From the NCBI RefSeq assembly GCF_009931655.1, contig NZ_CP047984.1, forward strand, positions 4,233,001-4,297,000: 64,000 bases of DNA, read 5' to 3'. The position numbers were made by a program, and so were the translations under genes. Each line of letters opens with the position of its first letter. Positions within the stretch are counted from its first letter, which is position 1. The notes beneath the pieces are model-generated. The model was given only the letters and a program-made list of their open reading frames with translations, was not told where the DNA came from and did not search any database. Below, piece by piece: positions 45,424-53,267 of the stretch. The stretch comes from Pontibacter russatus (lineage in GTDB: Bacteria; Bacteroidota; Bacteroidia; Cytophagales; Hymenobacteraceae).

Positions 45424-45442
45424 CAGCCTGATGAGCCCCTAT

Positions 45443-46435
45443 ATGACTGACCTGACTTTGTACGACCCGTTCGAGAAGATGCAGTTCTCGGATACAAACT
45501 GCTTTTTGTGCGGCACCGCCATCACACCGGAGCAGCGCACGCCTGTTTTTGGGGAGTGGCTGCAGCAAAAGTACAGCCTCCGGGAAAAGGAACTGCTGCT
45601 GCTGGACAAGAGCGTCACCACTTTCGGAGAGCTGACTATTCCCTGCTGCCACCGTTGCCACACGCAGCACCTGCTGCCCCTCGAGGCCGAGGTGGAAGGC
45701 GCCGCAGCAAAGGGCATTGACGGGCTCAGGGCGCTGGATGAGCAAAAGCTTTTTCAGTGGATAGGGAAGATGTATTACGGCACACTTGTGACAGAGCTTA
45801 TCAAGGAGATGAACCCGCTCATGGAGCCGCAGTATGCTGTGAGTGAAGACTCGAAAATGCTCGGCAGATTTGCTTCTTTTTACCAGGTGCTGCAGTCGCT
45901 TCGGGTGCCGATGGTGTTCTCTGATTTTATACCGTGCTCGCTGTTTCTGCTGGAGGTGAACCCGCTGGAGGACGCCCTGCCGTTTGAGTACCAGGATGAA
46001 CTCACCAGTATGGCCTTCAGCATCAAACTAGACCGGGTGGCGGTGGTCTGTACGCTCCTGGACAATGGCATCATCAGGAGAGCGATGGGCAGGCTATATG
46101 GCCTCACGCAGGGGCAGCAGTTGCACCCTGTTCAGGTGGCGGAGTTCAAGGCGCGGGTGTTTTACGCGGCCTATATCTTCAACGTGATTCCTGAATATTT
46201 CTTACGCCCCCCCAAGCCCGGCGACAGCCACCTGGTGCTTGACACGCTGATAGACGATATCCGAAACGAAGTGTTTAACCCATGGGATATGATGGCCTAT
46301 GCGCACATGCTGGAAGAAATGCTGAAGCCCTGGGACATAAGGGAGCAGCAGATCATGGCAAACCCGAAACAGCCCCTCAGCTTTTTGCTGGATGCTGACA
46401 ACCGCCTGAAAGTGTTGGAAAGGTATGAGGGCTAG
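45443..46435 (+). CDS. Conserved protein with N-terminal HNH/zinc-ribbon-like cysteines
   Basis: From ATG 45443 the protein has 330 aa. The N-terminus holds two cysteine knuckles, CFLCG and CCHRCH, about 47 residues apart, a pattern seen in HNH-type and zinc-ribbon domains. The rest (about 100-330) is helical without a signature I recognise. No signal peptide. An earlier ATG (45431) coincides with the predicted transcription start, so I prefer the later one. Function unknown; an RNA/DNA-binding or nuclease role would be a guess. Confidence 0.7.
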   Translation: MTDLTLYDPFEKMQFSDTNCFLCGTAITPEQRTPVFGEWLQQKYSLREKELLLLDKSVTTFGELTIPCCHRCHTQHLLPLEAEVEGAAAKGIDGLRALDEQKLFQWIGKMYYGTLVTELIKEMNPLMEPQYAVSEDSKMLGRFASFYQVLQSLRVPMVFSDFIPCSLFLLEVNPLEDALPFEYQDELTSMAFSIKLDRVAVVCTLLDNGIIRRAMGRLYGLTQGQQLHPVQVAEFKARVFYAAYIFNVIPEYFLRPPKPGDSHLVLDTLIDDIRNEVFNPWDMMAYAHMLEEMLKPWDIREQQIMANPKQPLSFLLDADNRLKVLERYEG

Positions 46436-46446
46436 TTCCTGCCGGT

Positions 46447-46500
46447 CTATATAGCAGAAAAGGCACCCGGATTTATCCGGGTGCCTTTTCTGCTATATAG
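46447..46500. terminator. Perfect 24-bp bidirectional terminator
   Basis: Arms 46447-46470 and 46477-46500 are perfectly complementary with a 6-base loop, a GGCACCCGG core, an A/T run and CTATATAG ends. It lies between convergent genes. Confidence 0.88.
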
Positions 46501-46509
46501 ACTTTTCTG

Positions 46510-47217
46510 CTAATGCTCCAGAATGAAGCTGACGCTCACATTGGAAGTCACCACCACTTCGCCACCTGCTATGGATGGGCCGGCATCGTACGCGGCGGAC
46601 TCCAGCATGGCGGTTTTGTACATCGGCCTCGGCCCGCCGCCGCTCTCCACCTCATTGATCTGGTAGGGGCGCCCTACTTTTGCGTCCAGTTCTTTGGCGA
46701 GCGTCGTGGCTATCTGCTTTGCATTGGCAACGGCGCGCTTCCGGGCCTCCATCTTCAGCTTGTCAATGTCGCCTGCCTGGAAGTTGATGCCGTTCACCTG
46801 GTTCACGCCTACCTTATACAGGCCAGCCATCAGTTCATCAAACCTGTCAAGCTTTATTATCTTTATGGTCATGTTTTTTTGCGCGAGGTAAAGATCAGGG
46901 TTTGTTCGGCCGTACTCGGCCCCGTTATAGATGGGTTGAAGCGTAACATAGGATGTCTGGATATTTTTCTCCTCCACGCCTTGTTTCTTCAGGTAGCTGA
47001 TAATGGCTGCCGCTTTTTTGTCTGTTTCGGTTCGGGCGGCCTCCAGTGTCTTTTCGCGGGTCTCCACCCCCAGGCTCACCACCACCTCCGTGGGCTGTAC
47101 GCGCACTTCCCCCACACCCGACACGTTTACAAGCGGAGGCAGCGGCTGCTGCTGCGCCTGCACGCGGTTAACAGACAAGGCCCCTAGAAGTCCGGCTATC
47201 AGAAATAGTTTTTTCAT
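46510..47217 (-). CDS. SIMPL (DUF541) domain periplasmic protein
   Basis: This 235-aa protein has a signal peptide (ending near VQAQQ) and one SIMPL domain. Recognisable parts are LVNVSGVGEVRVQPTEVVVSLGVET, the YLKKQGVEEKNIQTSYVTLQP segment and RAVANAKQIATTLAKELDAKVG. Relatives include BP26 of Brucella and the mammalian SIMPL protein; in bacteria the role is in the envelope and is not defined. It ends at the shared terminator. Confidence 0.9.
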   Translation of the reverse strand: MKKLFLIAGLLGALSVNRVQAQQQPLPPLVNVSGVGEVRVQPTEVVVSLGVETREKTLEAARTETDKKAAAIISYLKKQGVEEKNIQTSYVTLQPIYNGAEYGRTNPDLYLAQKNMTIKIIKLDRFDELMAGLYKVGVNQVNGINFQAGDIDKLKMEARKRAVANAKQIATTLAKELDAKVGRPYQINEVESGGGPRPMYKTAMLESAAYDAGPSIAGGEVVVTSNVSVSFILEH

Positions 47218-47325
47218 GGTTTCACTTTTTATGGAGTTAACGGTGGCTATATAGTTGCCACCTATATAGCAGCTGCTTAATCAAAACCTGTGCCAAGCCT
47301 GTGGGGACAGCAGCATTGGAAGCAT

Positions 47326-47357
47326 AAAGCCCCGGCACAATACGCGCCCGGGGCTTT
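47326..47357 (-). terminator. Rho-independent terminator
   Basis: AAAGCCCCGG with its complement forms a 10-bp stem, downstream of the Asn-rich membrane protein. The minus-strand tail is T-rich only at the start. Confidence 0.65.
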
Positions 47358-47378
47358 CAAAGAGTATGTGCGGCAGGC

Positions 47379-47741
47379 CTAAGCTTCTTCGTACTCGTCG
47401 TGTACGTGGCTGTACCTGGCCAGCAGGATAGCGCCAAACGTTAACGCTCCGGCTGCCAGTATCAATTGTGTTGTCGTGAAGCGGCGGGAGGCTTTCAATA
47501 TAATATGGCCCACATCCTGCATCAGTTCAGGCAGTTTATCATGGTTGCCCTGGAAGACATGCAGCGCCGACTCCACCGTTTTGGACATGTCGTGCGGATG
47601 CAGCATGGCCAGCATACTGCCATCCTGCTGGTTCTTATTGCCTTGTGGTGCGTTTTTAGGGTTTTTGTTGCTGTTGTTGCCGGAATTGCCCGCGTTATTT
47701 GAATTGCTGTTGCTCTGATTTTGCGATGTGTTGTTTTCCAT
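47379..47741 (-). CDS. Asn/Gln-rich single-pass membrane protein, unknown
   Basis: The 120-aa protein begins with about 40 residues of low complexity, almost all Asn, Ser, Gln, Gly and Lys. A helical part follows (50-85), then one hydrophobic segment (about 90-108) and an acidic end. I do not recognise the family. A disordered cytoplasmic tail with a C-terminal anchor is the simplest reading. Confidence 0.65.
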   Translation of the reverse strand: MENNTSQNQSNSNSNNAGNSGNNSNKNPKNAPQGNKNQQDGSMLAMLHPHDMSKTVESALHVFQGNHDKLPELMQDVGHIILKASRRFTTTQLILAAGALTFGAILLARYSHVHDEYEEA

Positions 47742-47807
47742 AGTGTGAAGAGTTGTTTAGCTGTTAAAATCACTTTGTATACGGCCAGTATATAAAAAAA
47801 GCTTTGC

Positions 47808-48086
47808 TTATGCCTGCCGTGGCCTGCCGCCATGCTGCACCACCGCTTCTGCCATCCGCCTTTCCAGGCTGTCCAGGTTCAGCATCATGCTCGCCGGGAA
47901 ACCAACGTCCAGATCATCCAGTTCCAGCACTTCGCTCTCCGGATTATAGCTGTACCTGCCCGACACGCCTTTTTCCTTGAAACTGCCGCTGTTATGCTGC
48001 AAATTCAGCCCCAGGCCCTGCAGTTTGTTTTTCAGTTGATCGAAGGCTTCCGGTTTGAGGCCTTCATATCGTAATCTCCTTGCCAT
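47808..48086 (-). CDS. Small protein of unknown function
   Basis: The 92-aa soluble protein is basic at the N-terminus (MARRLRYEGL) and has a conserved-looking central strand pair (GRYSYNPESEVLELDDLDV). No known domain is recognised. It is separated by 66 bases from the Asn-rich gene downstream and may be cotranscribed with it. Confidence 0.62.
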   Translation of the reverse strand: MARRLRYEGLKPEAFDQLKNKLQGLGLNLQHNSGSFKEKGVSGRYSYNPESEVLELDDLDVGFPASMMLNLDSLERRMAEAVVQHGGRPRQA

Positions 48087-48232
48087 ATACGAATCTTTGC
48101 ACTGTCTGACTTACCGGTTATTTCTAACGGAAGCCACTCGTATTGGTTAGGCTTTTAGGGATGCATGGGTGCGGCGTTCTGGTGCTTAAGAACTTTTTCC
48201 TACATGTTATAGAATTTATTTTCCTAAACTGT

Positions 48233-48262
48233 TTGCAGGATTTGAGACATCGTCTATATTTG
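48233..48262 (+). promoter_or_regulatory. Promoter of tRNA-Glu
   Basis: TTG at 48233-48235 and TATATTTG at 48255-48262 are separated by 19 bases and end 20 bases before the tRNA. Confidence 0.75.
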
Positions 48263-48282
48263 CACTCGCAATTGCCCCACAA

Positions 48283-48354
48283 GGCCCGTTCGTCTAGGGG
48301 TTAGGACGCCAGATTTTCATTCTGGTAACAGGGGTTCGATTCCCCTACGGGCTA
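48283..48354 (+). tRNA. tRNA-Glu (anticodon TTC)
   Basis: This 72-base cloverleaf has acceptor GGCCCGT with ACGGGCT, anticodon stem CCAGA/TCTGG with loop TTTTCAT (anticodon TTC), and T-arm AGGGG-TTCGATT-CCCCT. CCA is not encoded. It marks the boundary where the accessory region starts. Confidence 0.95.
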
Positions 48355-48358
48355 CACG

Positions 48359-48390
48359 AAAGGCCCTCAGCTGCTGTTGAGGGCCTTTTT
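48359..48390 (+). terminator. Terminator of tRNA-Glu
   Basis: An 11-bp stem AAAGGCCCTCA with its complement is followed by a T-run. The hairpin at 51145-51174 has a closely related stem. Confidence 0.85.
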
Positions 48391-49501
48391 CCATTTACTT
48401 CGTACACTATTCGGACACTAAATTCACGTTCTACCTCTTACTCTCTTAACTTTTCCTCTTCAGTGACTGTTTTAGAAAGCTAAAGTAACTGTAAAAGGTA
48501 CTGTTTTAAAAATCAAGTAAACATCAGGAAAATCTTTCGTATAATTTACTGACGAAGGAGGGCTTCACCCGAGAGAGATCGTACGGAAGCTCATCCAGTG
48601 TAGGCAGGTCTGTGGATCTGCCTACTTTGTTTTCAAAGGCTTCGTCTTTGTTACGAAGGAGAGGCCTTCTCTCCTGATCTCCGGAAGCTAAGGGTTTGTC
48701 TTGAAATACCGTATCGCTTATCCACATAGAGCAGTTGAGCAGCAGCAGTTTGCGCTGCAGGCTCACCACCCCCACCATCTTGCTCTCTTTCCCGGCGTTG
48801 ATGCGCTGGTAGACAGCCGGCAGGGCAGCGTTGTGCCTGCTGGCCACCAGGGCCGGGAAGTAAAGGGCCGCCCTTATCCTGCCGTTGCCCTTCTTGGAGA
48901 TCCTGGTCTTGCCCCTGACCCTGGTGCCGGACTCTCTTTCCACCACATCGAAGCCGGCGTAGCTGGTGAGCTGTTTGGAGTTGTTCATCAGGGCAAAGCC
49001 CTGGGTCTCCGCCAGCACAATGGCCAGGCTCATCAGCCCCACTCCTTTGATGGAGAGGAGCCTTTCTGCTTTCTCCTGCAGCCATTCCTCCTTTTTGAGC
49101 ACTGCCTTTATCCGGGCCTCGCATTTGGCTATCTCGGTGTCAAACTTCTTTATCACCTCCTTGTGAGATTTGAGGACGAATGCCTGCGGCTCATGTGCAG
49201 AGAGCAGGGCGATGATCCTGGCGTCAATGCGGTCTGTTTTGCTTTTGACGCTGAGGCTCTTGCCGAAGTGCCTGACCTTGTTGGGGAGTAGGACCGAAAC
49301 GGCCTGCTTAAGCTTGTGCAGATGATAGGCTAGGGGCTCATAGTAAACACCCGTGGCCTCCATGACAAAGCTTACCGGCAAGGCAGGCGTGGTCTGCTTG
49401 CGCGACCACTTGAGCAGCTGGTTGAAGCCCCTGGTGCTGTTGTCAAAGGTTTCCACCTGGGAGAAGCACAGGCCGGAGTTGGGGGAGAGTTTGCAGCCGC
49501 A

Positions 49502-49509
49502 GGCGGGTA
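49502..49509. repeat. Left target-site copy of the IS256-type insertion
   Basis: GGCGGGTA here and GGCGGTGA at 50836-50843 are the two flanks of the element, 6 of 8 bases equal. Joining the interrupted transposase through the right-hand copy restores its frame. Confidence 0.6.
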
Positions 49510-50835
49510 GAGGCTGTAAAACAAACTGTGTCAAAGGGTTTTGAGTAACACCTTTAACGCAGATAAAATGGAAAATCAAGCCAGCCTGGATCTGGAGAAG
49601 ATCAAGCGCCAGTTCCTGGAGGAGTTCAGGAGCGGCAAACCCACCTTCGGCAAGGACGGAGCACTGGCCCCTCTTCTGAAACACTTTCTCGAGGCCGCCC
49701 TGGAGGCGGAGATGGACCTTTACCTGGACTCAGAGGAGCGGGAGAAGGGCAACCGGCGCAACGGCAAGGTGAGCAAGCGGGTCCGCACCTCGGACGGGAC
49801 CATCGAGGTGGAGAGCTCCCGTGACCGCTCCGCTAATTTTGAACCGCAGATTATCAGAAAGCGGGAGACGGTGCTGGCAGAGAACCTGGAGCCGCGCATC
49901 CTGAGCATGTACGGGCTGGGGATGAGCCTGCGCGATATCTCGGCTCATCTCAAGGAGATGTACGACATGGACATCTCCCACGACACCCTGGCGGCCCTCA
50001 CCGAGAAGATCGTTCCCCAGGTCAAGGAGTGGCAGGCAAGGCCGCTGGAGGCGCTCTACTGCATCGTCTGGCTCGACGCCATGCACTACAAGGTACGGCA
50101 AGGGGGGCGCGTTGTCAGCAGGGCCGTCTACAACATCCTGGGCATCGACCGCCACGGCCACAAGGAACTGCTGGGCGTGTACGTCTCGGAGAGCGAGGGG
50201 GCCACCTTCTGGCTCTCGGTGCTGACGGACCTGCAGCAGCGGGGCGTGCGGGACGTGCTCATCGCCTGCATCGACAACCTCAGGGGCTTTGCCGAGGCGA
50301 TAAACAGCGTCTTCCCGCAGACCGAGGTGCAGAGCTGCATCGTGCACCAGATCCGCAACAGTCTCAAGTACGTGGCCTCCAAAGACCAGAAGGAGTTCCT
50401 CAAGGACCTCAAGCCGGTATACCGGGCAGAGAGCCTTGAGCTGGCCGAGCTACGGCTGCTGGAGTTGGAGGAGAAGTGGGGCAGCAAGTACCCCAAGGTG
50501 CTGGAGAGCTGGCAGCGGAACTGGGAGAAGCTGAGCACGTACTTTAAGTACTCCGAGCAGATACGGAAGCTCATCTATACCACCAATGCCATAGAGGGCT
50601 TTCACCGCCAGGTCAGGAAGGTGACCAAGACAAAGGGGGCTTTCCCTCGGACATGGCCCTGCTGAAGCTGATTTATCTATCCCACCAGAACATCAGCAAG
50701 AAATGGGGCATGCCGCTAAGCAACTGGAGCCAGACGGCCCAGCAGCTCGCTATCTGGTTTGGGGAAAGAATGCAGCTGGACCTGAAGTGAAAACGGACAA
50801 AAGGGAAAAGATGACACAGTTTGAATTACACTCCC
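49510..50835 (+). mobile_element. IS256-type insertion sequence, about 1.33 kb
   Basis: The ends carry imperfect 24-base terminal inverted repeats that share TGTAA, then two variable bases, then CAAACTGTGTCA (left 49510-49533, right 50812-50835). The length and the mutator-type transposase fit IS256. It lies inside the IS110-type transposase, with an 8-base flanking duplication carrying two differences. Confidence 0.85.
49568..50790 (+). pseudogene. IS256-family (mutator-type) transposase with one-base frameshift
   Basis: From ATG 49568 the frame encodes the catalytic domain with the DDE residues expected in IVWLDAMHY, LIACIDNLRGF and TTNAIEGFHRQ, plus the helical insertion between the second Asp and the Glu. 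At the C-run 50644-50646 one base is missing. The frame then stops at 50663-50665, while the +1 frame continues SDMALLKLIYLSHQNISKKW to the natural end DLK at 50790. The C-terminal loss probably inactivates it, unless it is a read error. Confidence 0.9.
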
Positions 50836-50914
50836 GGCGGTGAAGCTCTTTTTGGCGATGTCGATGCCCACGCACTGTCTTGTGATCTGTTCCATAGCAT
50901 GAGTGGTTAAAGTG

Positions 50915-51115
50915 AGCGACCTTCTTTCTCCCTCGTCTTGCCTTTTGTCTTACACTTGCTTATCCAAGGTGATAGCATTAAGTACTGTCCAGACTCTCGG
51001 AGAAAAGGTAAGGGGGGAATGGAGCTTCCTTTTTTCCGGTATAGTACGGCTGACTTACCTGCCCCTCAGTCTCTCATTCCCCTTGGTCAAGGCACCTAGT
51101 CTAACTACGATGAAG
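50915..51115 (-). ncRNA. Candidate bridge RNA region of the disrupted IS110 element
   Basis: About 200 noncoding bases precede the IS110 transposase start. Known IS110-group elements encode a structured bridge RNA in this left-end region that guides target and donor recognition. Here the minus strand shows small stems (for example CCTTGACCAAGG) and G/A-rich internal loops, but I cannot fold it reliably. The call rests on position and family knowledge. Confidence 0.35.
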
Positions 51116-51144
51116 TGACCATTTAAAAACCTACTATAAAAGTA

Positions 51145-51174
51145 AAAGACCCTCAGCAGCAGCTGAGGGTCTTT
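51145..51174. terminator. 13-bp perfect hairpin at the right edge of the IS nest
   Basis: AAAGACCCTCAGC and its complement have a 4-base loop. The core CCCTCAGC is shared with the tRNA-Glu terminator at the other side of the IS nest. Confidence 0.7.
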
Positions 51175-51177
51175 CGT

Positions 51178-51221
51178 GTAGACCGAAGGAGTGAATTATC
51201 AAACCGTATCCACAAAGATTT
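51178..51221 (+). repeat. 44-base direct repeat, copy A
   Basis: It matches 55992-56035 at 39 of 44 bases. Both copies sit directly behind a terminator hairpin. It includes the conserved stretch TCCACAAAGATTT. Confidence 0.8.
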
Positions 51222-51390
51222 GGTGGCTTTAGTAGCATATTACAGTATTGTGTAGAAAGCATTAGACAGAACCATTGTTTCTTTGTAAAGAGATGCAAAG
51301 GTGGCGGATGGGGAGGTGACCATAATTCCTCTCTTAGGACAGAGATTCTCTCTAGATACTGATGAGGTTGCCCTGCATTGTATGGGGTCA

Positions 51391-52143
51391 TCACCGGCCC
51401 TCCGTCTTTTCAAACATCAGGAAATGCTGAATCGGCAGAGAATCCTCGCGCTTGAAAAGCTTGAACCCATTCGCCTCCAGCTCCTCCTTTACCTGCTGCG
51501 CAGTCATTTTGTGCAGCTCTCGGATAGGCACCTTTGGGTCCTCAGCGCGGTACTCCAGCAGCAGCAGCTTACCGTCCGGCTTCAATGCCCTGTGTATAGC
51601 TTGCAGCATTTCCCGGGGGTATTCCAGCTCGTGGTAAACATCCACCATAAAAGCAAGGTCAAGTGAGGTATCGGGCACATTTATGCTTTTCGCACCTCCT
51701 TTCACCACTTTCACATTGCTTAGCCCAAGTTCCTGACTGCGCTCTTTCAGTTCAGCAACAAACGCATCCTGCAACTCTACAGCGTATATTTTCCCCTTTG
51801 GTACTTTCTCCGCTACCTTAAAGGTATAAAAGCCAGTGCCTGCGCCAATGTCAGCTACCACACTCTGAGGGTTTAGCGTCATGCCGTCAATGGCCCGTAA
51901 CGAGTTCTCCTCTTCCTGTCTGGTGCTCCTGTCAAGCCAGCCGCCTCCGCCCGTACCGATAACCTTGGCAATTTCGCGGCCCATATACACTTTGCCAGTA
52001 CCACCCGGACTGGGTGGTTTCGTAGTATAAACTGCTGTCGCTTTTTGCTCTACCTGTGCCTGACAGGTACTCCCTGCACCCAGTAATAACCACAGGAACA
52101 GCACGAAAAGCTGCCTTATGCCTCGGCAGTAGGATGGTTTCAT
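51391..52143 (-). CDS. Exported class I SAM-dependent methyltransferase
   Basis: This 250-aa protein has a clear signal peptide (LFVLFLWLLLGAGSTCQAQ). A Rossmann methyltransferase domain follows, with motif I VVADIGAGTGFYTF (about residue 96), a post-I acidic residue in YAVELQ, and DLAFMVDVYHELEYP. The signal peptide predicts a periplasmic or lipid-anchored location, where SAM is not known to be abundant, which makes the export notable. A short N-terminal GGGGWLD segment may be a linker. Its substrate is unknown. It shares strand and type with the gene at 52422. Confidence 0.85.
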   Translation of the reverse strand: MKPSYCRGIRQLFVLFLWLLLGAGSTCQAQVEQKATAVYTTKPPSPGGTGKVYMGREIAKVIGTGGGGWLDRSTRQEEENSLRAIDGMTLNPQSVVADIGAGTGFYTFKVAEKVPKGKIYAVELQDAFVAELKERSQELGLSNVKVVKGGAKSINVPDTSLDLAFMVDVYHELEYPREMLQAIHRALKPDGKLLLLEYRAEDPKVPIRELHKMTAQQVKEELEANGFKLFKREDSLPIQHFLMFEKTEGR

Positions 52144-52240
52144 ACAAGCAGGTTATTGATTTTAAACTCTCATTACGCTTTGTTACGGCATCAATCAGTT
52201 CTTTAGTCTATTTTTAGTATATAGTTTCATACTTGACTGC

Positions 52241-52317
52241 CTCCCAGCGCAGCTTAAGCCCCTGACACATTAATTTCTGTAAATTTAATGTGTCAGGGGC
52301 TTAAGCTGCGCTGGGAG
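52241..52317. repeat. Perfect 33-bp inverted repeat
   Basis: Arms 52241-52273 and 52285-52317 are exactly complementary around an 11-base loop. The arm starts CTCCCAGCGCAGCTTAAG. No T-run follows. It lies between the two exported methyltransferase genes. Confidence 0.9.
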
Positions 52318-52421
52318 TGTCTAAAAACTGAAATCCGCTATGACACCTGTATCCTTTGGGAGTAAGTAGATGATTTCTCTACTGCAATTCTTCTGCCATA
52401 TTCAATGAAGAGGCTGTGTAA

Positions 52422-52967
52422 TCAACGCTGCGGGACAGTCCAGAGGAAAATGGTGGAGCCACCTACCTGTACGGTCTGATCCGGTTTCCAGTCGCCCATG
52501 TCGAAAGCGTGCGAAACAATGCGGGTACCGGGCTTTAGCTGCTGCAGTTTCGGGCGAAGCTTCAGGTTGACGCTGGGCAGAAGATAAAGCGTGACGACGG
52601 TGGCATCACTGAGATCCACGTCAAACAGATTGCCTTCCACGAATTTAACCTTATCGGCAACGTTGGCTTCTCTCGCATTGGCGTTCGCTTCCTCGATACG
52701 CTCCGGGTCTATATCCACACCTGTGCCCGTTGTGCCGTACTGCCTGGCAGCCGTGACCACAATGCGCCCGTCGCCGCAGCCCAAATCATACAGGACATCA
52801 TCTTTTGTAACCTTGCCCAATTCAAGCATGGCGTCCACTACCTCCTGGCTTGTGGGTACATAGGGCACATCCAGGTCCTGTGCCACAGCCCCCTGGGGCT
52901 GCACAAAGGCGGCCGCACAAAAGGCAATTAGGAGAAACGCAAAGCGGGAATACATAGATACTCTCAT
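52422..52967 (-). CDS. Exported class I SAM-dependent methyltransferase, second
   Basis: From ATG 52967 the protein has 181 aa with a signal peptide ending near GAVAQD. A compact methyltransferase domain shows motif I VLYDLGCGDGRIVVTAA, the ribose-binding acidic residue in GTGVDIDPERIEEA and VTLYLLPSVN. It resembles small DOT1-like or UbiE-like methyltransferases often found as extracytoplasmic proteins. In-frame ATGs 4 codons later and 13 codons earlier are alternatives; the extension to 53006 would precede the signal peptide. Confidence 0.83.
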   Translation of the reverse strand: MRVSMYSRFAFLLIAFCAAAFVQPQGAVAQDLDVPYVPTSQEVVDAMLELGKVTKDDVLYDLGCGDGRIVVTAARQYGTTGTGVDIDPERIEEANANAREANVADKVKFVEGNLFDVDLSDATVVTLYLLPSVNLKLRPKLQQLKPGTRIVSHAFDMGDWKPDQTVQVGGSTIFLWTVPQR

Positions 52968-53267
52968 GCTTTCGGTATTAAAGTGAATAGAATTTATAGA
53001 CAACAAGTAAGTACCGCCTTCTGCAACACGCTTTTAGGCACGGCCTGTGTCGCAGGCCGCTTTCAGTTGTTAATTAAGCCACAAGGTGCATCCGCACTCG
53101 CCTCTTCTCAGGCTAAAACTCATTTAGTTACGAATCCATTGGTTTTCAGTTGTATGCTGCTGATAATGAATACGAATTAACGAGAATAACCATCTAACCG
53201 GGACTTGTTGCAGCGGGAAGCAACGGAGGAGTTGTTTTAGTGAATTGTCCGTTGCGGTAAGATATGT

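Larger units (their letters stand above)
48524..50895 (-). pseudogene. IS110-family transposase split by an IS256-type element
   Basis: The N-terminal 20 codons lie at 50895-50836 (MEQITRQCVGIDIAKKSFTA, with the first catalytic Asp). The rest is at 49501-48524 (starting CGCKLSPNSG). Deleting 49502-50835 joins the two exactly in frame, so the original gene was complete. Further DEDD-type residues are in VMEATGVYYEPL and DRIDARIIAL. The C-terminal Transposase_20 domain carries LLSIKGVGLMSLAIVLAET and ASRHNAAL with the family serine region. The residual 386-codon open frame on the minus strand reads into the inserted element and is not a real protein. Full-length IS110 transposases have similar size, so only the insertion disables it. 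Confidence 0.9.
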
